A DNA stretch of 64,000 nucleotides, from the NCBI RefSeq assembly GCF_000718635.1, contig NZ_JOBF01000005.1, positions 124,001-188,000 on the forward strand, given 5' to 3'. The stretch is from Streptomyces varsoviensis. Lineage in GTDB: Bacteria > Actinomycetota > Actinomycetes > Streptomycetales > Streptomycetaceae. The notes below the pieces were generated by a model that saw nothing but the letters and a program-made list of their open reading frames with translations, did no database searches and was not told where the DNA came from. Positions 1 through 8,462 of this stretch are shown here, one piece after another. Both the position numbers and the translations under genes were made by a program. Positions within the stretch are counted from its first letter, which is position 1, and each line of letters begins with the position of its first letter.

Positions 1-36
1 AGTGTTCGCCTTGCGGGGGTGGCGACGGCAGGCCCC

Positions 37-114
37 ACTATGCTTCCGGAACGCAAATCCGAGGCCACCCCGCATAGTCGGCCGGTCGGCTGATCGGCCT
101 AGGGCCGGCCTAGG
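37..114. promoter_or_regulatory. Inverted and direct repeats upstream of the flavin reductase gene
   Basis: An inverted repeat ACTATGC (37-43) / GCATAGT (72-78) is followed by two copies of the palindrome CCTAGG (98-103 and 109-114), 11 bp apart, which is about one helical turn. They lie just before the gene starting at 165. This looks like a regulator-binding region, but no known operator was recognised. Confidence 0.3.
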
Positions 115-164
115 ACCCGACTGGTCCCGTGGCCCGATGTGACGGAGAGCGAGGGGCGGCTAGC

Positions 165-731
165 GTGCCGATCGTGTTGCAGACGACTTCCCTCCCCCGC
201 CCCGACGCCGACATCCCGCATGCTGGCGGGGTGAGCAATGACGAGTTCCGGGCCGCGCTGGCGCGGTTGGCCGCGGGCGTGGTGCTGGTGACCGCCCACG
301 ACCCCGAGGACGGCCCGCGCGGCGAGGACGTCGGCATGACGGCGACCGCCTTCATGTCCGTATCCCTGGACCCGCCCCTGGTGATGGTGAGCGTCCGCAA
401 CGAGTCCCGGATGGACGACATCCTGGAGCGCCAGCCCCTCTGGGGAGTCTCCGTGCTCTCCCAGAGCCAGCGCCACATCGCGGGGCGCTTCGCCATGAAG
501 GGCCGCGTCAGCGACCGGCTGCTCTTCGAGGACATCCCCTACGAGCGCGGCGCGGAGACCGGGGCGCCACTGGTGGGCGGCGCCCTGTCCGTACTGCAAT
601 GCCGCACCGAGCAGCGCGTCACCGCCGGGGACCACACGCTGGTGATCGGCCGCGTACTGACGGCGGCGAACCCGAGCGCGGAGGGCGGACCGCTGCTGTA
701 CTTCCGGGGGAAGTACGGAAAGCTGGACTGA
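165..731 (+). CDS. Flavin reductase family protein
   Basis: This 188-residue protein has the split-barrel fold of flavin reductase-like (HpaC/NtaB-type) enzymes, which use NAD(P)H to supply reduced FMN or FAD to partner monooxygenases in the cytoplasm. The family signature is visible: the segment GVVLVTAH, then GMTATAFMSVSLDPPLVMVSV (flavin-binding strand-turn), and a C-terminal GGPLLYFRGKYGKL. I chose the GTG at 165 because GAGGGG lies 8 nt upstream at 151-156; an in-frame GTG at 129 has no comparable site. No oxygenase partner is adjacent, so its substrate system cannot be named. The next gene is convergent and 18 nt away. Confidence 0.85.
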   Translation: MPIVLQTTSLPRPDADIPHAGGVSNDEFRAALARLAAGVVLVTAHDPEDGPRGEDVGMTATAFMSVSLDPPLVMVSVRNESRMDDILERQPLWGVSVLSQSQRHIAGRFAMKGRVSDRLLFEDIPYERGAETGAPLVGGALSVLQCRTEQRVTAGDHTLVIGRVLTAANPSAEGGPLLYFRGKYGKLD

Positions 732-749
732 TTGGGGCCGATGGACCCC

Positions 750-1178
750 TCAGCCCCAATCCCGCCCGGAGCGCCCCCGCTTGGTATCGCTTCGCGCCTT
801 CTTGTCGCGGAGGCGGCGCTCGTTGACGCCGCGCGGGACCTTGCGCGCCTTACGGGGCCGGGGCGGCGGAGCCGTGGCCTCCGCGAGCAGCGCGGCCATC
901 CGCACCAGCGCCGTCTCGCGGTTGCGCCACTGGGAACGGTGCTCGGAGGCCCGTACGGACAGGACGCCGCCGACGAGGCGGCCGGCGAGCCGCTCCAGGG
1001 CGCGCGCCTTCCACACCTCCGGCAGGGCCTCCGTCCTGGCGAGGTCGAAGCGCAGCTCGACCTGGCTGTCGCTGGTGTTGACGTGCTGTCCGCCGGGCCC
1101 GGAGGACCGGGAGAAACGCCAGGTGAGCTCCGCCTCCGGGAGGACGACGGAACCGCGGATGACGTGGGGACCGGACAT
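750..1178 (-). CDS. arfB: ArfB-type peptidyl-tRNA hydrolase (class I release-factor GGQ domain)
   Basis: This small (142-residue) protein has a release-factor catalytic domain with the motif SSGPGGQHVNT carrying the GGQ tripeptide, followed by a very basic tail rich in Arg and Lys. This matches the ArfB/YaeJ family, which enters stalled ribosomes lacking a stop codon and hydrolyses the peptidyl-tRNA; the basic tail reaches the mRNA channel. It lacks the codon-recognition domain of full release factors. The ATG at 1178 is preferred, since the segment after it begins with the conserved family start; in-frame ATG 1187 and 1214 are alternatives. The 3' end converges on the flavin reductase gene. 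Confidence 0.88.
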   Translation of the reverse strand: MSGPHVIRGSVVLPEAELTWRFSRSSGPGGQHVNTSDSQVELRFDLARTEALPEVWKARALERLAGRLVGGVLSVRASEHRSQWRNRETALVRMAALLAEATAPPPRPRKARKVPRGVNERRLRDKKARSDTKRGRSGRDWG

Positions 1179-1423
1179 GTCCCCCATGATCCCGCGCCCG
1201 GGGGCGAGCGTCACCTCGTTTTGCGAGCGTCACCTCGTCTTGCGCGGGGAGGGCGGGGGCGGCGGCGCGCCGCTGCCCATCGATCGCCGGGCGCCCGTCA
1301 GGGACGAGTAAAGAAAGTAAAGGGAGCTGGAACCCGACGGTCCCTCCTTCGCGTTATCGAGGGTGACGGTAGCTTCGTCCGCAGTACGGAGCCCCGCGTC
1401 TCGACCAGAAAGGGACATCTCCC

Positions 1424-1999
1424 ATGGCTGTAAGCCTGTCCAAGGGCGGCAACGTCTCCCTCACCAAGGAGGCCCCGGGCCTGACGGCCGTCACGGTCGG
1501 TCTCGGCTGGGACGTCCGCACCACCACCGGCACGGACTTCGACCTGGACGCGAGCGCCATCGCCGTGAACGCGAGCGGCAAGGTCTACTCGGATCAGCAC
1601 TTCGTCTTCTTCAACAACAAGGTCACCCCGGACCAGTCCATCGAGCACACCGGCGACAACGTCACCGGCGAGGGCGAGGGCGACGACGAGCAGATCAAGG
1701 TCAACCTGGCCGGTCTGCCCGCCGACGTCGACAAGATCGTCTTCCCGGTCTCGATCTACGACGCCGAGAGCCGCAGCCAGAACTTCGGCCAGGTCCGCAA
1801 CGCCTACATCCGCATCGTCAACCAGGCGGGCGGGGCCGAGATCGCGCGCTACGACCTCAGCGAGGACGCGGCCACCGAAACCGCCATGGTCTTCGGCGAG
1901 CTGTACCGCAACGGCGCGGAGTGGAAGTTCCGCGCCGTGGGCCAGGGCTACGCCTCGGGCCTGACCGGCATCGCCAAGGACTTCGGCGTCAACGTCTGA
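1424..1999 (+). CDS. terD: TerD family stress protein
   Basis: This 191-residue protein begins with [19 protein letters not shown] and carries the acidic calcium-binding signature [11 protein letters not shown] and a [13 protein letters not shown] loop, the hallmark of TerD/CABP proteins. Members are calcium-binding cytoplasmic proteins linked to tellurite and oxidative stress tolerance and to development in Streptomyces. A clear ribosome site GAAAGGGA (1408-1415) precedes the ATG. It is monocistronic here, with no terZABCE neighbours, as is common for scattered streptomycete TerD paralogs. Length is normal for the family. Confidence 0.93.
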   Translation: MAVSLSKGGNVSLTKEAPGLTAVTVGLGWDVRTTTGTDFDLDASAIAVNASGKVYSDQHFVFFNNKVTPDQSIEHTGDNVTGEGEGDDEQIKVNLAGLPADVDKIVFPVSIYDAESRSQNFGQVRNAYIRIVNQAGGAEIARYDLSEDAATETAMVFGELYRNGAEWKFRAVGQGYASGLTGIAKDFGVNV

Positions 2000-2299
2000 C
2001 CCCAGCCTCCTGACCTGCCGCCAACACCCCAGCAGGTAGCACCAGGCCAACCCGGAGGCCCCCAACAATGGTTGGGGGCCTCCGCCGCGCTCCCCTCACC
2101 CGGCTTCGGCGGGCTACCAGAGCGGTGCCCCGTCCCGCAGATAGCGCGACGCGCCGTCCGCCATCGCCTGCACGGCAGCCGCGAAGCGGCGGGACAGCCG
2201 CGCCCGCAGCAGGGCCCGCGCCGCGGCGTCCCCGACACCCAGAGCTGGCTCGGTCTTTAACATGGGGCGCTGAAAGCTCAAAATAGGGGAGGGAAACGC
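2000..2299. other. Gap holding a possible decayed gene end
   Basis: There is no convincing gene in these 300 bases. On the minus strand, 2114-2250 encodes a GC-rich stretch ending in ARLSRRFAAAVQAMADGAS and a stop, with no start or upstream coding continuation of similar composition; it could be the 3' remnant of a gene interrupted by the lower-GC segment that follows. A ribosome site GGGGAGGG at about 2286-2293 serves the next gene. Confidence 0.3.
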
Positions 2300-2857
2300 A
2301 TGAAAGAAGAAATTTCCCATCAAGGATGGCGAAGCCGTGAGGTGGAGATCAATCACGCCCACGGGCAGCCAACGCTTGTGGAAATACGCTCCCTGGGGTG
2401 GACCAGCTCATTCTTTGCATCCGGGGTCACCAAAACGCCGGAACGTGAAGTGCGAGGCCCTATGGCGGTATCGACGTGGGGAAGGAAGCCATACCGATTT
2501 CTACTTGAGCCGAAATACACCCACGTCCATGTCGAACGGCATTCCGGCACGAGGAGTGGCAGCGGAATCTCTCGCTGGCGCCTGCGCGCATTGCCGGCCA
2601 ACACGGCGCGAACACTGTCAGGCACCATCAAAGGCGAAGCCTCAGATGTACTGCAGTGCCCTGCGGGGGTTCGCTCCATCGGGTACTCATTCGATCGGCG
2701 AACCGCAGACCAGGGAGTAGACATCGTCCACATTTCATGGTCCGGGAAAAAGGTCACAGAGCTGCTGGATTCCGGGGCCATTCGGGGAACCTTGAGAATC
2801 CCTGGGCCCGGGTATATACAGATCAGCACAGCCGGCCCGTGGGAAATATCGACGTAA
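2300..2857 (+). CDS. Hypothetical protein of unusual base composition
   Basis: I do not recognise this 185-residue protein. It starts MKEEISHQGWRSREVEIN after a strong ribosome site (GGGGAGGG, spacing about 7) and ends just before a perfect intrinsic-type hairpin. No signal peptide, membrane helix or catalytic motif is evident; the sequence is mixed alpha/beta in character, with several Trp and Gly residues and a C-terminus ending GPWEIST. The DNA is clearly less GC-rich than its neighbours and codon third positions are less biased, which suggests recent acquisition. The strong translation signals and own terminator argue that it is real. Confidence 0.6.
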   Translation: MKEEISHQGWRSREVEINHAHGQPTLVEIRSLGWTSSFFASGVTKTPEREVRGPMAVSTWGRKPYRFLLEPKYTHVHVERHSGTRSGSGISRWRLRALPANTARTLSGTIKGEASDVLQCPAGVRSIGYSFDRRTADQGVDIVHISWSGKKVTELLDSGAIRGTLRIPGPGYIQISTAGPWEIST

Positions 2858-2882
2858 TACAACGCCGGCAAGGCAAACCGGT

Positions 2883-2911
2883 CCGCCCACCGTTCGGTAG
2901 GCGGATCTTTT
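2883..2911 (+). terminator. Intrinsic-type terminator of the 2300-2857 gene
   Basis: A hairpin has arms CCGCCCACCG and CGGTAGGCGG around TT, with a single mismatch, and is followed by ATCTTTT. It sits 26 nt after the stop codon. A T-run after the stem is unusual in this GC-rich genome. Confidence 0.75.
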
Positions 2912-3128
2912 CATGCCTTCGATAGCCTCTTTGGAGGGTAAGCGGCCGCTCCATCCCCGGGCCTTCCGAAGACGCCTGGCGGAGCACACCGACGCCGACG
3001 GCCCTGGCCTCACCCCGGCACGACGGCGCATCCGCCCCGCCAGTGCCCAGAACACCGCGCCGGACGAGGGCGCCGGGGCGCGCCGTTGGCGGTGCGGGAA
3101 ATCGTCGGTAACTGAGGGAGTTCCTTGG

Positions 3129-3701
3129 TCAGTCCCGCAGCAGGTCGGCGACGAGGCCGCGTACCCAGTCGTCGGTGAGGGGGCGGCCGGAGAAGACGGC
3201 TCCGTAGTAGAGGGGGGCGAGGAGGGCGTCGGTGGCGCGGTCGAGGGTCGGGGGGCGGTTGCCTCGGGCGCGGTCGCGTTCGAGGACGGCGCCGAGGACT
3301 TGGGCGCGCTCGCCGCTGCACGCCTTGGCGCCCGTTCCGCCGGCCGCGCCGACGGTGGCGCGGACGAGGGCGAGGGTATCGGGGTCGCCGAGGTCCTTGG
3401 CGAGGTCGAAGGCGTAGCGCTCCAGGTCGCCGCGGAGGGTGCCGGTGTCGGGGACGACGAGGTCGCCGGAGAAGCGGCTGGTGGCGACGTCGGCGAGGAG
3501 GTCGCCGACGGAGCCCCAGCGGCGGTAGACCGTCGTGGCGTGTACGCCGGCGCGGGCGGCTATGACCGGGATCGTCAGCAGCTCGTTCTCGTCGTCGACG
3601 AGCAGTTCCTTGACGGCCCGGTGGACGGCCGCCCGGACGCGGGCGCTGCGGCCGCCGGGTCGGCTGCCGGTGTGCGGCGAGGGGGAGGTCGTGGCGGGCA
3701 T
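3129..3701 (-). CDS. TetR/AcrR family transcriptional regulator
   Basis: This 190-residue regulator has an N-terminal helix-turn-helix (about residues 23-70; TIPVIAARAGVHATTVYRRW is the recognition region) and a C-terminal ligand-binding half of the type found in many actinobacterial TetR proteins. It is divergent from an old-yellow-enzyme gene starting at 3781, with palindromic sites between them, the usual layout of a repressor controlling its divergent neighbour and itself. The inducer is probably a small electrophile or enzyme substrate, but this is inference from the neighbour only. Confidence 0.9.
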   Translation of the reverse strand: MPATTSPSPHTGSRPGGRSARVRAAVHRAVKELLVDDENELLTIPVIAARAGVHATTVYRRWGSVGDLLADVATSRFSGDLVVPDTGTLRGDLERYAFDLAKDLGDPDTLALVRATVGAAGGTGAKACSGERAQVLGAVLERDRARGNRPPTLDRATDALLAPLYYGAVFSGRPLTDDWVRGLVADLLRD

Positions 3702-3736
3702 GGAGCCAGTATCGCACCGTTCACTGCTTTATTAAT

Positions 3737-3797
3737 GCAGCGTTCGCTGCGATTGTGTTAGCTTGAGAGGTGTAAACGCAATGATCACTGCGATCAT
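3737..3797. promoter_or_regulatory. Candidate TetR operators between regulator and oxidoreductase
   Basis: Two palindromes lie in the divergent region: GCAGCGTTCGCTGC (3737-3750, perfect 6-bp arms) and ATGATC-ACTGC-GATCAT (3781-3797, perfect 6-bp arms). The second overlaps the ATG start proposed at 3781. Both suit dimer binding by the adjacent TetR protein. Confidence 0.5.
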
Positions 3798-4926
3798 GCC
3801 GCGCCTCTCAGAAAGCGAGCTCCCCGTGCCCAGCCGAGAGTCCACAACAGCGTCCCCAGCACCCGCGATGCGCCCCCTGCGCCTGCGGGAGCTCACGATC
3901 CCCAACCGTGTGTGGATGTCCCCGATGGCCCAGTACTCCGCGGGACCGGACGGGGTGCCGACCGACTGGCACCTCGTGCACTACGGTTCGCGCGCGGTCG
4001 GCGGCGTGGGGCTGCTCATGGTCGAGGCGACGGCCATCGCGCCGCGCCAGCGGACCACGTCCTCCGACCTCGGCATCTGGAACGAGGAGCAGGCCGCCGC
4101 GCACCGCCGCCTGACCTCCTTCGTCGCCGACCGCGGCACCGTACCCGCGATCCAGCTCCTGGCCGCGGGCCGCAAGAGCTCGCACCAGGTGCCGTGGGTG
4201 GGCGGCGGGCAGAACGGCCCGGTCGCCGTGGGCGACGGCGGCTGGGAGACGATCGGCCCGACGGCCGCCCCGATCGGCGACCTGAACGTCCCCCGCGAGG
4301 CCGAGGAGGCCGACCTCGACGAGGTCGTCGAGTCGTTCACCAACGCCGCCCGGATGGCGCACCTGGCGGGGTACCAGGCGGTCGAGATCATGGCCGCCCA
4401 CGGCTACCTCCTCCACCAGTTCCTCTCCCCCCTCTCCAACCAGCGCACGGACCACTACGGCGGCAGTCTCCACAACCGCATGCGCTTCCCGCTGCGCGCG
4501 ATCCGCGCCGTCCGCGCGGCCTTCCCCGCCGAGAAGCCCGTCTTCGTCCGCGTGACCGCCACCGACTGGGCCGACGGCGGCCTCACCATCGACGACGCGG
4601 CGGTCTTCGCCAAGGAACTGGCCACCATCGGCATCGACCTCCTGGACATCTCCTCCGGCGGCGCGGTACGGGCCCGGGAAGCCCGCATCCCCGTACGCGA
4701 CGAGGTCCACGTCGAGTTCGCCGAAACCCTCAAGAAGGCGTCCGGCCTCGCCACCGCCCCCGTCGGCATGATCTGCGGCATCCCCCGCGCCGGCGAGATC
4801 ATCGCCGCCGGCCAGGCCGACGCGATCCTGCTGGGCCGCCCCCTCCTCCGCGACCCGTACCTCGCCCTCCGCCACCGCATGGACGACAAGTCGGCCTGGC
4901 CGGTCCAGTACCACCGGGGCCTGTGA
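3781..4926 (+). CDS. NADH:flavin oxidoreductase, old yellow enzyme (YqjM-like)
   Basis: This is an FMN-dependent ene-reductase of the old yellow enzyme family, reducing activated C=C bonds with NAD(P)H. The TIM barrel starts at MRPLRLRELTIPNRVWMSPM and includes QYSA, the WHLVHYGSRA segment, AAHGYLLHQFLSP (active-site His and substrate loop), NQRTDHYGGS, RVTATDW and a C-terminal phosphate-binding ADAILLGRPLLRDPY. Length (381) is normal for the YqjM class. ATG 3781 has GAGAGGTG 8 nt upstream; GTG 3826, with AAAGCGAG upstream, is an alternative that would place both palindromes in the 5' leader. It is probably repressed by the divergent TetR protein. Confidence 0.9.
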   Translation: MITAIMPRLSESELPVPSRESTTASPAPAMRPLRLRELTIPNRVWMSPMAQYSAGPDGVPTDWHLVHYGSRAVGGVGLLMVEATAIAPRQRTTSSDLGIWNEEQAAAHRRLTSFVADRGTVPAIQLLAAGRKSSHQVPWVGGGQNGPVAVGDGGWETIGPTAAPIGDLNVPREAEEADLDEVVESFTNAARMAHLAGYQAVEIMAAHGYLLHQFLSPLSNQRTDHYGGSLHNRMRFPLRAIRAVRAAFPAEKPVFVRVTATDWADGGLTIDDAAVFAKELATIGIDLLDISSGGAVRAREARIPVRDEVHVEFAETLKKASGLATAPVGMICGIPRAGEIIAAGQADAILLGRPLLRDPYLALRHRMDDKSAWPVQYHRGL

Positions 4927-5124
4927 CGCACCACGGCCACCCGTGAAGGGCGGCCCCCGGCCGGGCCCGGCCACCGTTCGCTCCCCCGACACCGGAGCCC
5001 GGGAAAAGATGGGCGCTACGAGACGGGCCCTGGCTACGCTGCGCCGCGAAGCGCGAGAGGCGCGCACGGGCAGGCGCGCACGACGCGCACGGGCAGGCGC
5101 GCAGGCAGCGGAGAAGGGGCAGGC

Positions 5125-5667
5125 GTGAAACGTTGCGTGGAGTGCGGCGCCGAGGCGTGCGAGGAACTGTTCCAGGCCCTGCTCGCGTTGGACCACTCGC
5201 GGCAGCCGCCGTGGGGCCCGCTGCACGGGGTCTCCGTGTCCTGCTTCCTGCTCCAGCACCCCAGCCGGCTGCCCGCCGGCGACGGCGGGACGGCGCCGGC
5301 GCTGCTGCGCGCGTATCTCGACGGCGGTCTCGGCGCGGCGGACCGGCTCGTCAGGCGGGCTCGTCGGGGAAACGCGCACCGCGCGGGCGGTGGCTCCCCG
5401 CGCGTAACGGACGCTCCACGAGTCGTACGCGAGACGGCGCCACCGGAGCATCGCGACATGCCGACGACGCATCGCGACATGCCGACGCCTCCCCGCCCCG
5501 TATTGCCCGTATCCCCCGCATTCCCCGCATTCCCCGCATTCCCCGCATTCCCCGTCACGATCGAACACGTCGCCGTCGACGGGACCTTCCCCGCCGCCGA
5601 GTTCGCGGAACGCGTCACGGCGTGGGCCGCCGCGACGGTCGACGCGTGGAACGACCGCGAGGTGTGA
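5125..5667 (+). CDS. DUF5946-like hypothetical protein with a repeat-filled linker
   Basis: The N-terminal half starts MKRCVECGAEACEELFQALL with a Cys pair (CVEC) and CFLLQHPSRLP, which resembles the DUF5946 family of small actinobacterial proteins of unknown function, possibly binding a metal through Cys and His. The middle (about residues 75-145) is low complexity and holds two copies of HRDMPT and an Ala-Phe-Pro repeat. The C-terminal part (VTIEHVAVDGTFPAAEF) returns to conserved-looking sequence. GTG start with GGAGAAGGGG upstream. The repeat region may be strain-specific. Family assignment is from memory of the N-terminal pattern. Confidence 0.6.
   Translation: MKRCVECGAEACEELFQALLALDHSRQPPWGPLHGVSVSCFLLQHPSRLPAGDGGTAPALLRAYLDGGLGAADRLVRRARRGNAHRAGGGSPRVTDAPRVVRETAPPEHRDMPTTHRDMPTPPRPVLPVSPAFPAFPAFPAFPVTIEHVAVDGTFPAAEFAERVTAWAAATVDAWNDREV
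5519..5554 (+). repeat. Four tandem 9-bp repeats within a gene
   Basis: Four exact copies of CATTCCCCG lie end to end, encoding an Ala-Phe-Pro repeat in the linker of the surrounding gene. The 9-bp unit keeps the reading frame whatever the copy number. Confidence 0.9.
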
Positions 5668-5927
5668 GCGGAGGAGCCGGGCGGCTCGTCCGTTCGTTGT
5701 CCGCCCCGTGTCCGCCTCCGTGAGCCCCCGGCACGTCTCGCCGCATACGGAATGAAATCCCCCGCCTGTCGAAGAACGCGGGATCAAATCCTTGTTGCGC
5801 CCCTGTCAAAGAGCCCGAACCCCTGGCACTCTCTCCTCGATTCACTCCTGCACTACCGGGCACCCCACCCTCGGCTGCCCGGCCCATCGATGGGCCGCGA
5901 ACCAGCGGTCCGCGCAAGGAGACCGAG

Positions 5928-7547
5928 TTGAGACGGATCACCTCCACCCCCCGCAAGAACACGCTGCGCGCCGCCGCGCTGATCGCCTCCGCCGCTATGG
6001 TCGCCGTCGGCGTCCAGACCGGGTCGGCCACCGCGCAGCCCGACCGTGAGTCGGGCGCGACAGCGGTTCAACTCTCCGCCGCCCAGCGGGTGTCCGCGCT
6101 GCGCGACGCCCAGGACGGGGCCGCCGCCACGGCCGGGAAGATCGGCCTCGGGGCCAAGGAGAAGCTCGTCGCCCGGGACGTCGTCAAGGACGCGGACGGC
6201 ACGGTGCACACCCGGTACGAGCGCACGTACGCCGGACTCCCCGTACTCGGCGGGGACCTGGTCGTACACGTGAAGAAGAACGGCGCGCGCAGCGTCACCA
6301 AGGCGACCGAAGCCACGATCGCCGTGTCCGGCACCGACGCCCGGCAGGCGCCGGCCGCCGCCAAGAAGAGCGCGCTCGCGGCGTCGACCGCCAAGAAGAA
6401 CGCCAAGACCGCCGCGAACACCGCCCCGCGCAAGGTCGTCTGGGCCGCGACCGGCAAGCCGGTCCTCGCGTACGAGACCGTCGTCACCGGCTTCCAGCCG
6501 GACGGCACCCCCAGCGAGCTGCACGTCATCACCGACGCCTCGACCGGCGCGAAGCTCTTCCAGCACGAGGCGGTGGAGACCGGCACCGGCACCAGCTCGT
6601 ACAGCGGCAAGGTCAACCTGACCACGACGAAGAGCGGCTCTACGTACCAGCTCAACGACGGCGCGCGCGGCGGCCACAAGACGTACGACCTCAACCAGGG
6701 CACCTCCGGCACCGGCACCCTGTTCACCGACGCCGACGACGTCTGGGGCGGCGGCCGGCAGACCGCCGGCGTCGACGCCCACTACGGCGCGGCCGTGACC
6801 TGGGACTACTACAAGAACGTGCACGGCCGCAACGGCATCCGCAACGACGGCCGGGGCGCCTACTCGCGCACCCACTACGGCAACAACTACGTCAACGCGT
6901 TCTGGCAGGACAGTTGCTTCTGCATGACGTACGGCGACGGGCAGGGCAACAGCCGCCCGCTCACCGCGCTCGACGTGGCCGCCCACGAGATGAGCCACGG
7001 CGTCACCGCCGCCACGGCCCGCCTCATCTACAGCGGCGAGTCCGGCGGCCTCAACGAGGCCACCTCGGACATGTACGGCACCGCGGCGGAGTTCTTCGCC
7101 AACAACTCCACGGACGTCGGCGACTACCTCATCGGCGAGAAGATCAACATCAACGGCAACGGCACGCCGCTGCGGTACATGGACAAGCCCAGCAAGGACG
7201 GGCGGTCCAAGGACTCCTGGTACTCCGGCATCGGCGGCATCGACGTGCACTACTCGTCGGGCCCGGCCAACCACTGGTTCTACCTGGCCTCCGAGGGCAG
7301 CGGCCCGAAGGACATCAACGGGGTGCACTACGACAGCCCCACCTCCAACGGCTCCAAGGTCACCGGCATCGGCCGGGCCAAGGTCGAGAAGGTCTGGTAC
7401 CGCGCGCTGACCACGTACTTCACCTCCACCACCAACTACAAGGCCGCCCGTGCGGGCACCTTGAGGGCGGCGGGTGACCTGTACGGCACGTCGAGCGCCG
7501 AGTACAAGGCCATCGGAGCCGCCTGGTCCGGCATCAACGTCAACTAG
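5928..7547 (+). CDS. Secreted M4 (thermolysin-family) metalloprotease precursor
   Basis: A 539-residue preproprotein. A Sec signal peptide covers about residues 1-37 (AAALIASAAMVAVGV, then ATA-Q). An FTP/PepSY-type propeptide follows to about residue 220, containing YAGLPVLGGDLVVHV. The catalytic domain has the zinc motif HEMSH (353-357) and the third ligand Glu377 in GGLNEATSD, exactly the thermolysin spacing, plus the later VHYSSGPANHWFY that includes the second catalytic His. It degrades extracellular protein. TTG start chosen because AAGGAGA ends 5 nt upstream. A pair of Cys (DSCFC) lies in the catalytic domain. It is transcribed alone. Confidence 0.95.
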   Translation: MRRITSTPRKNTLRAAALIASAAMVAVGVQTGSATAQPDRESGATAVQLSAAQRVSALRDAQDGAAATAGKIGLGAKEKLVARDVVKDADGTVHTRYERTYAGLPVLGGDLVVHVKKNGARSVTKATEATIAVSGTDARQAPAAAKKSALAASTAKKNAKTAANTAPRKVVWAATGKPVLAYETVVTGFQPDGTPSELHVITDASTGAKLFQHEAVETGTGTSSYSGKVNLTTTKSGSTYQLNDGARGGHKTYDLNQGTSGTGTLFTDADDVWGGGRQTAGVDAHYGAAVTWDYYKNVHGRNGIRNDGRGAYSRTHYGNNYVNAFWQDSCFCMTYGDGQGNSRPLTALDVAAHEMSHGVTAATARLIYSGESGGLNEATSDMYGTAAEFFANNSTDVGDYLIGEKININGNGTPLRYMDKPSKDGRSKDSWYSGIGGIDVHYSSGPANHWFYLASEGSGPKDINGVHYDSPTSNGSKVTGIGRAKVEKVWYRALTTYFTSTTNYKAARAGTLRAAGDLYGTSSAEYKAIGAAWSGINVN

Positions 7548-7799
7548 CCGGCCGGCGCCACCCGGCGCGCACCACCACCAGTACATCCAGTACATCCAGC
7601 ACTCCCCCCGCACATCCCGCACTGCTCGTACAGCCCGCACCACACGTACGACCCGGACGGCCCGTACATCCCGCACGACACGTACGGCCCGTACGCGGCC
7701 GTGTCCCCGACCGCCCGTCGCGGCGGCCGGGGGCACGGCCCACGCCCCGCCCCGGGCCTCGCCCCCCGCCCTCGCCTCCGCCCGTGACACCATCGAGGC

Positions 7800-8297
7800 G
7801 TGATCGACCTCGGCTACTCGCTCTCCTCGCGCTTCCCCGACCCGCCCCAGCTCGACTACCGCACGGCGGACGTACGGGCGCTGCGCCACGACCTGTTCTG
7901 CGGAGACGTGTACCTCGCCGACACCAAGGCCGACCGCGAACTGTCCACGGCCTGGGGCTGGGTCCCCGTACTCGACTTCGCCTGGGCGCTGTGCGACATC
8001 GTGGAACAGCTCGACCGCGACCCGCGCGGCAACCGCTCCGCGACCCCGCACTACGCCGAGCTGGACTTCACCGAGTCCGCGGACCGCATGCTCTTCGAGC
8101 GGCGCTTCGGCTGGGTGGAGGTCACCGCCGACTGGGTACCGGCGGACGAGCCGCCGCTGACCTTCAACCACCGCGCGCTGCGCCGCGAGGCCCGCGACTT
8201 CCTGCACGACCTGCTCGCCGACCTCACCGACCTGCACGAAGGGCTCGGCGACAACCCGGTCGTATGGGACCTCCAGGCCCGCTTCCCACGGACCTGA
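7800..8297 (+). CDS. Conserved hypothetical protein
   Basis: This 165-residue acidic protein (MIDLGYSLSSRFPDPPQLDY) has no signal peptide, helix or enzyme motif I can name. It is rich in Trp, Asp and Glu and ends in a predicted helix pair (ALRREARDFLHDLLADLTDLH). It resembles short streptomycete proteins that carry only DUF labels. The GTG start has no good ribosome site, only an ACACCAT sequence about 6 nt before it, so it could be translated from a leaderless mRNA. Codon bias is strong, so it is likely to be a real gene. Confidence 0.7.
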   Translation: MIDLGYSLSSRFPDPPQLDYRTADVRALRHDLFCGDVYLADTKADRELSTAWGWVPVLDFAWALCDIVEQLDRDPRGNRSATPHYAELDFTESADRMLFERRFGWVEVTADWVPADEPPLTFNHRALRREARDFLHDLLADLTDLHEGLGDNPVVWDLQARFPRT

Positions 8298-8462
8298 CCC
8301 CCCGGCCGACCCAGCGCCGGACCGCCCGCCGACTGCCCACCGCACCGCCCGCCAACCGACTACCGGACCGCCGGAACCGCTCGCCCCCTTCCGCCCCGCC
8401 TCTGGGCCCCGTACATCCCCCCATCCCCGTACGTCCCCCAGTCCCCACACGTCCCCCGCCCC

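Noticed and set aside
3808..5787. Long minus-strand open frame of about 659 codons
   Set aside because: It is the antisense shadow of the old-yellow-enzyme and DUF5946 genes. It has low-complexity composition and no start signals or family match.
5853..8450. Minus-strand open frame of 865 codons
   Set aside because: It lies opposite the M4 protease, whose catalytic motifs are complete; an artefact of GC-rich third positions.
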